A stretch of 64,000 nucleotides of DNA, taken from the NCBI GenBank assembly GCA_016870365.1, contig VGBW01000001.1, forward strand, positions 1-64,000, read 5' to 3'. The translations under genes were made by a program, and so were the position numbers. The DNA is from Actinomycetota bacterium (GTDB lineage Bacteria; Actinomycetota; Actinomycetes; Nanopelagicales; Nanopelagicaceae). Below are positions 25,108 through 36,244 of the stretch, piece after piece; positions within the stretch are counted from its first letter, which is position 1, and every line of letters starts with the position of its first letter. The notes below the pieces were generated by a model. That model saw nothing but the letters and a program-made list of their open reading frames with translations. It had not been told where the DNA came from and did not search any database.

Positions 25108-27215
25108 CTCCGATCAATTAACCAGATCTGCAACGCTAAAGCCTTAATCAGATAGGTTTCATCAGGCTTTCTTAATACCGGAGCGAAGCCATCAATACTC
25201 TCACCTGAGTCAAAGATAGATCTATAGAAATTGCCCCAACTCGCTCCAGGGAGCTTAAATTCACAATCTTTAAGGCCGCCATTGATAGCTACAAACAAAC
25301 CTTGGGCGTTTCTGGCATCGATAGCAAAGCCAAGATAGCGAAGGCTGGTATCAGCCCAGCCCTGCTCATTGAGCTCAGTGCCATCGCTTTGGAACCAGGC
25401 AATATCTTTTCGAAGGCTCTCTTGGTCTAGATCTCCAGTGAAGAAATCTTCAGTGGCATCAATTAGATGGTTTGAACGAATCTGAATGAGCCTTGCTAGG
25501 GATTTTCTAACTTCGGCTTGAAAGTCATTTAACGTCCAATCAAGGGCCCAAGAGCCATAGAGATTCTCTTTGCTATCAATCGGATGGCTTGCAGAGAGTG
25601 AATAGGCGTTATTGCATCCATGTTGAGTTCTAGATACCTCATCACCCATAGCGATCATGGGAACTCCGGATGAGAGTAGAAGGGTTGCAAGTATTGATTT
25701 CTGTAGCTGCTCTCTTTTCCTTATGATCTCTAAATCACTGCTAGGCCCTTCAACTCCGCTATTCCATGATCTATTCTCATTGCTTCCATCATGATTATCC
25801 TCGCCATTTACTTCATTATTCTTCTGAGAGAAAGAGGTGAGATCATTTAGAGTGAAACCATCATGAGCGGTGATGAAGTTGATTGATGAGGTTGGCCCAC
25901 GAGATGAAAAGATGTCATCAGATCCAGCTATTCGTTTGGCAAGGTTTGATACCCCAGATGACGTATTACTAGCGTTATCAGCGAGCCAGAATTGCCGCAG
26001 ACCATCTCTATAAGCATCGTTCCACTCTCTAAAGGGGCGGGGGAAGCTGCCTAATTGATAACTGGTGATATCCCAGGGCTCTGCAATCAACTTTCTCTGG
26101 CTCAATATCGGATCACATAATATGGCTGAAATCAAATCTGAGCCATTCTTGTCTCTGATAGCGGTAGTTAGATCAAATCTAAAGCCATCTATGCCGATGA
26201 CCTGACTCCACCAAAGAAGCGAGTCAATTATGATCTGGGTGACAAAGGGGTTTCTAGTATCTAAGGTATTGCCACAGCCAGTGAGGTCCTCGTAATTTGA
26301 ATCATCACTATGGCGATAAAAATAGCGATTATCAATACCTTTAAAGCTATAGGTAGGCCCTGATAACCCTTCCTCGGCGCTATGGTTATAAACCACATCA
26401 AGGATTACCTCTATGCCTGCTGCATGGAGTGCATCGACACTTGCCTGTAATTCACCAATGGGATCATTTGTTGCAGCATAGGCGCGGTGAGGAGCTGAGA
26501 AAGCAATCGGGTTATAGCCCCAGTGATTTACTCGCCCCCTAGTGGCAACTGAGACTTCAGTTGCGAAGTGATGGATCGGAAGCAGTTCTAGGGCCGTTAC
26601 CCCTAGATTCTTCAGATAACTAATTGTTGATGGATGAGAGAGCGCCCTATAGCTTCCGCGCTCACTTTCTTCAATCGCACAATTCTTAGCAGTCAAACCT
26701 CTTACATGAGCTTCATAGATCAAAGTTCTTTTCCAAGGAGTGTTAGGCCGGTCAAGAATTCTTGGTCTATTTGCAGTGACCACCGAGAGAGGAATCAGCC
26801 CTGCTGAATTGCGATCATCTCTTGCTGCCAGATCGCCAGCTCCATGGCCATCTCTGGCCTTATGGCCAAATATTTCTGGGCGATATGAAACCTCGCCCTC
26901 CAGCAGATGGGCATAGGGATCGATCAGAAGTTTTGCTGGATTAAATCTCTGGCCCATCTCGGGCTTCCATGGCCCATGGATGCGATATCCATATCTGGTG
27001 CCAACTCCAACACCTTCGATATGGCCATGCCAGATAGCCCCATCTCTATGGATTAATTCAAAGTGTCTCTCCTGGAAACTGCCATCTACTTGATCAAATA
27101 GGCAGAGTTCAACGCGGCTAGATGCATCCCCGGCCCAGATGGCAAAGTCGGTGCCGCCGTCTCCTACCTGACTGCCGAGAATATGGGGATTGGCCGGCTT
27201 CACTTTAGTATTCAA
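25104..27215 (-). CDS. glgX: glycogen debranching enzyme
   Basis: A 703-residue isoamylase-type GH13 enzyme: N-terminal CBM48 (DGGTDFAIWAGDASSRVELC), alpha-amylase barrel and C-terminal beta domain. Catalytic positions are seen as D in DGFRFDLTT, E in KLIAEPWD and HD in TAHDGFTLNDL; VILDVVYNHSAEE is region I. It removes alpha-1,6 branches from phosphorylase-limited glycogen in the cytoplasm. TTG start with AAGGAGG five bases before it. It stands alone, without other glycogen genes in the window. Confidence 0.93.
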   Translation of the reverse strand: MNTKVKPANPHILGSQVGDGGTDFAIWAGDASSRVELCLFDQVDGSFQERHFELIHRDGAIWHGHIEGVGVGTRYGYRIHGPWKPEMGQRFNPAKLLIDPYAHLLEGEVSYRPEIFGHKARDGHGAGDLAARDDRNSAGLIPLSVVTANRPRILDRPNTPWKRTLIYEAHVRGLTAKNCAIEESERGSYRALSHPSTISYLKNLGVTALELLPIHHFATEVSVATRGRVNHWGYNPIAFSAPHRAYAATNDPIGELQASVDALHAAGIEVILDVVYNHSAEEGLSGPTYSFKGIDNRYFYRHSDDSNYEDLTGCGNTLDTRNPFVTQIIIDSLLWWSQVIGIDGFRFDLTTAIRDKNGSDLISAILCDPILSQRKLIAEPWDITSYQLGSFPRPFREWNDAYRDGLRQFWLADNASNTSSGVSNLAKRIAGSDDIFSSRGPTSSINFITAHDGFTLNDLTSFSQKNNEVNGEDNHDGSNENRSWNSGVEGPSSDLEIIRKREQLQKSILATLLLSSGVPMIAMGDEVSRTQHGCNNAYSLSASHPIDSKENLYGSWALDWTLNDFQAEVRKSLARLIQIRSNHLIDATEDFFTGDLDQESLRKDIAWFQSDGTELNEQGWADTSLRYLGFAIDARNAQGLFVAINGGLKDCEFKLPGASWGNFYRSIFDSGESIDGFAPVLRKPDETYLIKALALQIWLIDRS

Positions 27216-27281
27216 GCACCCTCCTTAAGTCCTAGATTCCACCCTTAGTTATTTGGAGTGGAGAGCAAGGTTACTGCCCAG

Positions 27282-27287
27282 TAACAT
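27282..27287 (+). promoter_or_regulatory. -10 box of a leaderless etfB promoter
   Basis: TAACAT ends seven bases before the GTG start of etfB, which leaves no room for a ribosome site and places the expected transcription start on the start codon. No good -35 was found. Confidence 0.4.
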
Positions 27288-27294
27288 ACCTGTC

Positions 27295-28089
27295 GTGAAA
27301 ATCGCTATCTGCGTCAAACAAGTCCCTGATTCTTGGGCTGAGAAGAAAATGTTAAATGGCCTACTTGACAGAGCCAGCGTTGATGCAGTTCTAAATGAAT
27401 TAGATGAATATGCCATTGAAGAAGCGCTTCGAATTGTTGAGCCGCTAAATGCCGGTGGCGCAACTCATAGCATCACGCTAATTTCTATGGGGCCAGATCG
27501 GGCGAGTGAAGCAATTCGCAAGGGCCTATCAATGGGCGCAGATGAGGCGATACTAGTTAGCGATCCATCCCTTGTTGGCTCTGATGCACTCGCTACATCA
27601 AAGGTTTTAGCAAAAGTCATCAGCGAAGGTGGTTTTGATTTGGTTTTCTGTGGAACCGAATCAACAGATGCACGCATGAGTGTGATTCCAGCGATGTTGG
27701 CGGAAAGACTTGGTTGGGCACAGCTAACTTTCGCAGGAACTGTAAAAGTCGATGCTGCATCATCTAGCGTCGAGATTGCAAGAATGAGCGAGAGCGGCGT
27801 AGAGGTAATGTCAGCAGCGCTACCTTGTGTGATTAGCGTAATTGAAAAAATTAATGAGCCTCGCTATCCCTCCTTCAAAGGAATCATGGCTGCAAAGAAG
27901 AAAATCATTACTACCAAGAGCCTTGGCGACATTGGACTTTCAGCAGGTGAGGTTGGGATGAGCGGTGCCTGGAGCGCGGTGATTGATGCTAAAGCTCGCC
28001 CACCTCGCGATAAGGGAATCAAGATTGAAGATAGTGGTGATGGTGGCCTAAAGCTTGCTGAGTTCCTCCAAGAAAGGAGATTGATCTAG
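27295..28089 (+). CDS. etfB: electron transfer flavoprotein subunit beta
   Basis: A 264-residue ETF beta subunit: KIAICVKQVPDSW at the start, ALRIVEPL, GADEAILV and CGTESTDARMS. With EtfA it carries electrons from acyl-CoA and other dehydrogenases. The frame is open upstream to 27253, but homology starts exactly at the GTG 27295, which also fits a leaderless promoter. The etfB-etfA-iscS-mnmA-ligA order is typical for actinobacteria. Confidence 0.93.
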   Translation: MKIAICVKQVPDSWAEKKMLNGLLDRASVDAVLNELDEYAIEEALRIVEPLNAGGATHSITLISMGPDRASEAIRKGLSMGADEAILVSDPSLVGSDALATSKVLAKVISEGGFDLVFCGTESTDARMSVIPAMLAERLGWAQLTFAGTVKVDAASSSVEIARMSESGVEVMSAALPCVISVIEKINEPRYPSFKGIMAAKKKIITTKSLGDIGLSAGEVGMSGAWSAVIDAKARPPRDKGIKIEDSGDGGLKLAEFLQERRLI

Positions 28090-28091
28090 CT

Positions 28092-29045
28092 ATGGCACAA
28101 GTATTGATTCTGGTTGATCATACTTCGGCAAAAGTAGCGAAAACTACTGGGGAATTAGCAACATTTGCCAAGCGAGCCGGGGATTGCGTGGGGCTGATCA
28201 TGGCCCCGGCCGGGCAGGGCCAAGCTTTAGGTGAGCAATTAGCAAATACTCTTATAGATCAAGTGATTGCAGTTGAAAGCGATGACTTTGCTCGACATGG
28301 CGCAGCTTGCCTTGTTGATGCAATTACTCAGGTGGTTGAAAAGGTTAGACCTGATGCAATCTTGATTCCATCAACTTCTGCTGGCAAAGAGATAGCAGGA
28401 AGATTGGCAATTAGACTAAATAGCGGAGTCATTACTGATGCTGTTGATTTTGCATCAGATCTAAGTGCAACCCAATCAGTCTTTGGTGGATCATTTACTG
28501 TCTCTTCAAGGGTCAGAGTGGGAATTCCAGTGATAACAATTCGCCCCTCTGCTATCGAAGCTGAAGTTGGGGGTAGCGCACCAGCATTTGAAAGAATGGA
28601 TGTAGTGATCTCAGATAAGGCCAAGCTAGTTACCATCACAGATACTAAGCCAGCGGTCAAGGGTGGAAGGCCAGAACTAACTGAAGCTAGAGTTGTGATC
28701 TCTGGCGGGCGTGGAACTAATGGGGACTTCAAACCTGTGGAAGCCCTTGCAGATATACTGGGCGCAGCAGTTGGCGCATCAAGGGCTGCTACAGATGCTG
28801 GTTGGTATCCCCACACTCATCAGGTTGGTCAAACCGGAAAGACTGTTAGTCCACAACTCTATTTAGCGTGTGGCATCTCTGGTGCCATTCAACATCGGGC
28901 AGGGATGCAGACCTCAAAGACGATTGTGGCGATCAATAAGGATCCAGAGGCCCCGATATTTGATGTTGCAGATTTTGGAGTAGTTGGAGATCTCTTTGCA
29001 GTTCTGCCTCAAGCCGGTCAAGCTATCTTGGCTAAACGCGCCTAG
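28092..29045 (+). CDS. etfA: electron transfer flavoprotein subunit alpha
   Basis: A 317-residue ETF alpha subunit, two bases after etfB. The C-terminal FAD domain is clear: ARVVISGGRGTNG, GASRAATDAGW, VGQTGKTVSPQLYLACGISG, AIQHRAGM and NKDPEAPIFDVADFGVVGDL (conserved parts). It forms the FAD-binding half of the heterodimer with EtfB. The usual length and no oddities are seen. Confidence 0.95.
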   Translation: MAQVLILVDHTSAKVAKTTGELATFAKRAGDCVGLIMAPAGQGQALGEQLANTLIDQVIAVESDDFARHGAACLVDAITQVVEKVRPDAILIPSTSAGKEIAGRLAIRLNSGVITDAVDFASDLSATQSVFGGSFTVSSRVRVGIPVITIRPSAIEAEVGGSAPAFERMDVVISDKAKLVTITDTKPAVKGGRPELTEARVVISGGRGTNGDFKPVEALADILGAAVGASRAATDAGWYPHTHQVGQTGKTVSPQLYLACGISGAIQHRAGMQTSKTIVAINKDPEAPIFDVADFGVVGDLFAVLPQAGQAILAKRA

Positions 29046-29052
29046 GGACTCA

Positions 29053-29082
29053 TTGAGCGCTTTTCCTAAAGACATTTAGAAT
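29053..29082 (+). promoter_or_regulatory. leaderless promoter of iscS
   Basis: -35 TTGAGC (29053-29058), 18-base spacer, -10 TAGAAT (29077-29082). The ATG of iscS lies seven bases after the -10, at the expected transcription start. Confidence 0.5.
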
Positions 29083-29089
29083 TAGCAAT

Positions 29090-30262
29090 ATGCCTCAGGT
29101 CTATTTCGATCACGCGTCAACTACGCCCATTTCACCTGTGGCGCTGGAGAGCTATATCGAACAATCACGTTTGGTGGGAAACGCCTCCAGCCTTCATAGC
29201 TATGGGAGGCTGGCGCGAAAGAGAGTTGAGGAATCAAGAGAATCTCTAGCCAGCTTGATTGACTGCCACTCAAGTGAAATTATCTTCACCTCATCAGGAA
29301 CCGAGGCCAATAACCTTGCAATTAAGGGAATCTTCTGGCACCGGGCAACCGAAGATCCAAAGCGAAACCTGATTCTAATTTCAACCTTTGAGCATCACGC
29401 GGTATTAGATCCGGCCCTCTGGCTTGGTGAAACTGGGCAAGCTCAGATTGAGATGATTAAGGTCAGCAAAGATGGCTATATAGATCTTGAGCAGATGGAA
29501 GAAGTTGTCAAGGCTCGCCATGAGCAGATAGCTCTAATTAGCGTCATGCACTCCAATAATGAGGTTGGAACCATTCAACCAATTGAGAAGATCGCCAAAC
29601 TCGCAGATGCTTATCAGATCCCACTTCATAGCGATGCGGTTCAAAGCCTTGGGAAAGTCAAGCTCTCTTTCAAAGGCCTAGGGTTATTTGCCATGACAGT
29701 GAGCGCCCATAAAGTGGGAGGGCCAATTGGAGTAGCAGCGCTGGTTCTAAGAAAAGGCGTTGATATCACGCCATTGATTCATGGCGGAGGACAGGAGCGA
29801 GATATTAGGAGTGGAACGATTAACCCTGCAGGTATTGCCTCTTTTATCTCAGCAACAGCTTCTGCCATGCGAGATATGGAAAGTAATTATCAAAAGATTT
29901 TTTCGCTACGGCAGAAGTTGATTTCCACGATTCAGGAGCAAGTAAGTGATGTCAAACTCAATTCACCGCTAAGTGGTGAGATCTTGCCTGGTATTGCCAA
30001 TATTGAATTTCCTGCAACCGAGAGTGACTCACTGCTTCTGCTCTTTGATGCCGAAGGAATCGCTTGTAGCACAGGCTCTGCTTGCAGCGCTGGGGTCCAA
30101 GAGGCCAGTCATGTGCTGCTAGCCATGGGAAGAAGTGAGGTTCAAGCGCGTGGCTCTCTGCGTTTTTCACTGGGAATTGGCAATAGTGAGAGTGAAATCG
30201 AATATCTTGAAGTATGTATTAAGCGCGTAGTAGATCGCGCCCGAGCCGCCTATCGAGGTTGA
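29090..30262 (+). CDS. iscS: cysteine desulfurase (NifS/IscS type)
   Basis: A 390-residue class V PLP aminotransferase-fold enzyme that takes sulfur from cysteine for tRNA thiolation and Fe-S clusters. Seen: YFDHASTTP at the start, SSGTEANN, the PLP lysine in SAHKVGGPIG, and the mobile-loop Cys in CSTGSACSAG. It lies ten bases before mnmA, which uses its persulfide sulfur, so the two form a functional pair. Confidence 0.95.
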   Translation: MPQVYFDHASTTPISPVALESYIEQSRLVGNASSLHSYGRLARKRVEESRESLASLIDCHSSEIIFTSSGTEANNLAIKGIFWHRATEDPKRNLILISTFEHHAVLDPALWLGETGQAQIEMIKVSKDGYIDLEQMEEVVKARHEQIALISVMHSNNEVGTIQPIEKIAKLADAYQIPLHSDAVQSLGKVKLSFKGLGLFAMTVSAHKVGGPIGVAALVLRKGVDITPLIHGGGQERDIRSGTINPAGIASFISATASAMRDMESNYQKIFSLRQKLISTIQEQVSDVKLNSPLSGEILPGIANIEFPATESDSLLLLFDAEGIACSTGSACSAGVQEASHVLLAMGRSEVQARGSLRFSLGIGNSESEIEYLEVCIKRVVDRARAAYRG

Positions 30263-30266
30263 TAAT
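30261..30266 (+). promoter_or_regulatory. -10 box of a possible leaderless mnmA promoter
   Basis: GATAAT lies six bases before the ATG of mnmA, overlapping the end of iscS. mnmA may be read both from the iscS promoter and from this one. Confidence 0.4.
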
Positions 30267-30272
30267 TCAGTT

Positions 30273-33391
<3,119 letters not shown>

Positions 33392-33400
33392 GATAAGAGC

Positions 33401-33550
33401 GTGGTGAAACTATTCTCAATTGCAATACTGATACAGAACTTTAGCGAGGAGAAGCGAGAGCTTCCTGCCTCTCCAGTCTTTTTTGGAGTCTTTACTTTTG
33501 CCACCCTGATGCTGATGCTCTATCTAGCGCTACGCCTTGATCGCGACTAA
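33401..33550 (+). CDS. small single-pass membrane protein
   Basis: A 49-residue reading frame starting with GTG GTG. A charged segment (NFSEEKRELPASP) is followed by one hydrophobic helix (VFFGVFTFATLMLMLYLALRL) and a basic end. It overlaps the nadD start by 14 bases, so it is part of the operon. Similar short proteins with one helix are often found in actinobacteria; the function is unknown. Its length and pattern favour a real gene. Confidence 0.55.
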   Translation: MVKLFSIAILIQNFSEEKRELPASPVFFGVFTFATLMLMLYLALRLDRD

Positions 33551-34139
33551 GTCAATCGCCCTATATGGGGGAAGTTTCGACCCCATCCATAACGGCCATC
33601 TCCATGTAATACAGGCACTTTTAAGCTCAGGCCGTTTTGAAAAGTTCATTGTTATTCCTGCAGGAAATCCTTGGCAAAAAAAAGCGGTGGCAAGTGGCGC
33701 TGAGCGCTTAGCGATGGTTGAGATTGCCTTGAAAGAGATTATGAAGGAATACAGGGAGTTAGAGATAAGCACTTTTGAACTTGATAACTCTGGACCAAGT
33801 TATGCCTATCAAAGCCTTGAGCACTTTAGATCGCGAAGTCCTGGAGATTATTTGGTCTGGGTAATTGGTAGCGATGCCTTTGCAAAGATTGATACCTGGA
33901 AAGTGATAGAGCAAGTGGGAAGAAATGTTGACTTCCTAGTCGTCAATCGCCCTGGCCAGCAAGTAGAGATAGCGAACATTCCAGAGTTCATCACTTATAG
34001 CCAAATAGAGATAAAGGCAATTGATATCTCCTCAACCAAGGTGCGGACTCTGATAAAAGAATCAAAACCTTTTGAGTCCTTCCTTCCTTCTAGAGTCGTC
34101 GCCTATATCAAGAGCCATGGGATCTATGCCGCCGCGTAA
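33537..34139 (+). CDS. nadD: nicotinate-nucleotide adenylyltransferase
   Basis: A 200-residue nucleotidyltransferase that makes deamido-NAD from nicotinate mononucleotide and ATP. The signature GGSFDPIHNGHLHVI is at the start, VIGSDAF in the middle and DISSTKVR near the end, all as in NadD. TTG start inside the preceding small gene. It overlaps rsfS in the standard nadD-rsfS order. Confidence 0.94.
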   Translation: MIATKSIALYGGSFDPIHNGHLHVIQALLSSGRFEKFIVIPAGNPWQKKAVASGAERLAMVEIALKEIMKEYRELEISTFELDNSGPSYAYQSLEHFRSRSPGDYLVWVIGSDAFAKIDTWKVIEQVGRNVDFLVVNRPGQQVEIANIPEFITYSQIEIKAIDISSTKVRTLIKESKPFESFLPSRVVAYIKSHGIYAAA

Positions 34140-34509
34140 ATCCACCCTAGAACACACCCAGATAGCTGCTGCTGCCGCTATCGACAAGCTGGGAAGTGAC
34201 TTAGTAGCAATTGATTTGTCAGAGCAAATGCTACTTAGCGAAGTATTCCTTTTGATTAGCGGAGGTAATGAGCGACAAATCGATGCTGTTGCCGACGAAG
34301 TTGAAAGTCAACTAGCAATCTTGGGCGAGAAACCAAGTAGACGAGAAAGTTCTGAAAGCTGGATTCTTCTTGACTATCAGGATCTAGTGGTTCACATTCA
34401 AACCCAGGAAGCTCGCCAGTATTACAGCCTGGATCGGCTTTGGAATGATTGTCCCATTATTGAATTAGAGGCGCTCACCACCGCCGATGCCTCTACGACA
34501 AGAGAATAG
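34117..34509 (+). CDS. rsfS: ribosomal silencing factor
   Basis: A 130-residue RsfS/Iojap protein that binds ribosomal protein L14 and prevents subunit joining in starvation. Motifs: AAAAIDKLGSDLVAIDLS, LISGGNERQIDAVADEVE, and WILLDYQDLVVHIQ. The frame is open to 34072, but this would lie far inside nadD; ATG 34117 (or 34126) matches the family start. It is followed after two bases by a phosphatase gene, as in many actinobacteria. Confidence 0.93.
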   Translation: MGSMPPRKSTLEHTQIAAAAAIDKLGSDLVAIDLSEQMLLSEVFLLISGGNERQIDAVADEVESQLAILGEKPSRRESSESWILLDYQDLVVHIQTQEARQYYSLDRLWNDCPIIELEALTTADASTTRE

Positions 34510-34511
34510 TT

Positions 34512-35156
34512 ATGCCAGGACAACGGATAGTTCTCTGGCGCCATGGACAAACTGATTGGAATATTGCTAATCGCTTTCAAGGACACTCAGATATTCCCCT
34601 GAATGAAGTGGGCATAAAACAAGCCCAGCACGCTGCCCCACTATTACTTAGCCTAGAGCCTTCCAAGATTATCTCAAGTGATCTGATAAGAGCAAGAAAG
34701 ACCGCCGAGGAATTAGCTAAGTTAGCTGGCCTCGAGGTCCATATCGATTCAGATCTTCGAGAGACCAACGGCGGTAATTGGGAAGGAAAAACTGGGGAGC
34801 AGAATAGAGCCGAGGATTATCATCGATTTCTTCATTGGCTAGATGGCGATGATGAGCGAGCGGGCCAAGTTGGCGAAAAGAGAAGTGAGATTGCCACAAG
34901 GGCTCTCCGAGCAATTCAAAAGGGTCTAAGTGGCGATGTCTCAACGTTGATTGTTGCTACCCATGGCGGAACTGCGCGCTGTATTCTAGGAAAGATGTTA
35001 GATATGCCGATGAAGCAATGGTCATCACTTGGTGGACTTTCAAATGCTTCATGGTCGATATTGGAAAATGGACTTCACCGTTCAGGTTGGGTTTTAGTGG
35101 AACATAACTCTGGCTCTCTACCTGAGCCGATCTATGGGGAGGAAAGCGGGGCCTAG
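34512..35156 (+). CDS. histidine phosphatase family protein (phosphoglycerate-mutase-like)
   Basis: A 214-residue histidine phosphatase. The phospho-His motif is RHGQTDWN at residue 10; further catalytic residues in SDLIRARKTAE, ETNGGNWEGK and the second His in VATHGGTAR. Enzymes next to rsfS in actinobacteria are often named glucosyl-3-phosphoglycerate phosphatase or PGM-like; the substrate cannot be fixed here. It ends shortly before tRNA-Ala. Confidence 0.88.
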   Translation: MPGQRIVLWRHGQTDWNIANRFQGHSDIPLNEVGIKQAQHAAPLLLSLEPSKIISSDLIRARKTAEELAKLAGLEVHIDSDLRETNGGNWEGKTGEQNRAEDYHRFLHWLDGDDERAGQVGEKRSEIATRALRAIQKGLSGDVSTLIVATHGGTARCILGKMLDMPMKQWSSLGGLSNASWSILENGLHRSGWVLVEHNSGSLPEPIYGEESGA

Positions 35157-35201
35157 TGTGAGGTAAGGTCTGGGCTGAAAGATAAGCGGTGAGAAAAGTT
35201 C

Positions 35202-35274
35202 GGGGCTATGGCGCAGCTGGTAGCGCACCTGCATGGCATGCAGGGGGTCAGGGGTTCAAGTCCCCTTAGCTCCA
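35202..35274 (+). tRNA. tRNA-Ala (GGC)
   Basis: A 73-nt cloverleaf: acceptor GGGGCTA/TAGCTCC, anticodon arm CCTGC-ATGGCAT-GCAGG giving anticodon GGC, T arm GGGGTTCAAGTCCCC (T arm start GTCAGG not paired). CCA is not encoded. An SDR gene frame opens four bases downstream. Confidence 0.93.
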
Positions 35275-35278
35275 CGTT

Positions 35279-36235
35279 ATGGACAGTAACCCTCAAAGAA
35301 GTGCACTAGTTCTTCAAGTGATTCCAAAAGGCTGGAGCGCGCTTGATATGGGCGATCTAAGTGGAAAACACTTTCTAATTACTGGAGCAACTAGTGGCAT
35401 TGGCCTTGAGAGCGCTCGAGAACTAATTAGAGCAGGGGCTCAAGTAACTATTACAGCAAGAGATCCTGAAAAAGGTGCAAAGGTAGTAAAAGAGCTATCA
35501 AGTCAGAGAGCCAAAGTCTTGCTACTTGATTTAGCAGATCTAAATAGCGTGAGAAAAGCCGCCAGGGATGTAAAAGATGAGATAGATGTTTTGATACTAA
35601 ATGCTGGGGTTATGGCAACTCCTTTTACAAAGACTGCTGATGACTTTGAACTTCAAATGGGAGTCAATCACTTAGGTCACTTCGCATTCGCTGGCCTGCT
35701 AGTCGAGAAAATTAGATCAAGAATTGTCTCGGTATCAAGTGCAGCCCATCGAATGGGAAACCTTGGCGAAGGGAGCCAAGAGGCAATTAGGGATATCTGC
35801 CTTGGTAAGAATAAGTATCAACCATGGCCGGCATATGGAGCTAGCAAGTTGGCCAACCTGCTGTTTACATTTGAGTTAGAGCGCTTGGCTAGAAAAGCAA
35901 ATTATGGTTTTAGCGCATTTGCCGCTCATCCTGGCTATGCAAGCACGAATTTGCAGAGCGTAGGGCCAAAGATGCGCGGAAATATTATCGAGCAGCGCGG
36001 CGCAGCTCTTGCTAATGCCGTCTTTGCGCAATCTGTATCAAGGGGAGCTCTTCCGATCCTATGCGCTGCCACATTTCCAAATCTCTACGGCGCCTCATTT
36101 ATTGGTCCTGATGGATTGATGGAGATGCGCGGTTCTCCAAAAGCAACTAGAGCTCGCTCGATTGCCTATGATCAAGGCTTGGCACGAAATCTCTGGATCG
36201 TTAGTAGTGAATTAACTGGAGTTAATTGGCGGTAA
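35279..36235 (+). CDS. short-chain dehydrogenase/reductase (retinol-dehydrogenase-like)
   Basis: A 318-residue SDR: coenzyme loop TGATSGIGLE, NAGVMATP, and YxxxK as YGASKLA, with the AAHPGYASTNLQ stretch typical for the protochlorophyllide-reductase-like/RDH subgroup. The ATG at 35279 is five bases after the tRNA-Ala 3' end; an ATG at 35348 (MGDLSGKHFLITG) with a weak GGAG site 11 bases before it would fit the family start better. The substrate is unknown. Confidence 0.82.
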   Translation: MDSNPQRSALVLQVIPKGWSALDMGDLSGKHFLITGATSGIGLESARELIRAGAQVTITARDPEKGAKVVKELSSQRAKVLLLDLADLNSVRKAARDVKDEIDVLILNAGVMATPFTKTADDFELQMGVNHLGHFAFAGLLVEKIRSRIVSVSSAAHRMGNLGEGSQEAIRDICLGKNKYQPWPAYGASKLANLLFTFELERLARKANYGFSAFAAHPGYASTNLQSVGPKMRGNIIEQRGAALANAVFAQSVSRGALPILCAATFPNLYGASFIGPDGLMEMRGSPKATRARSIAYDQGLARNLWIVSSELTGVNWR

Positions 36236-36238
36236 TCT
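36233..36238 (+). promoter_or_regulatory. -10 box of a leaderless leuS promoter
   Basis: TAATCT ends six bases before the ATG of leuS; no ribosome site is present between them. Confidence 0.45.
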
Positions 36239-36244
36239 AGGCCA

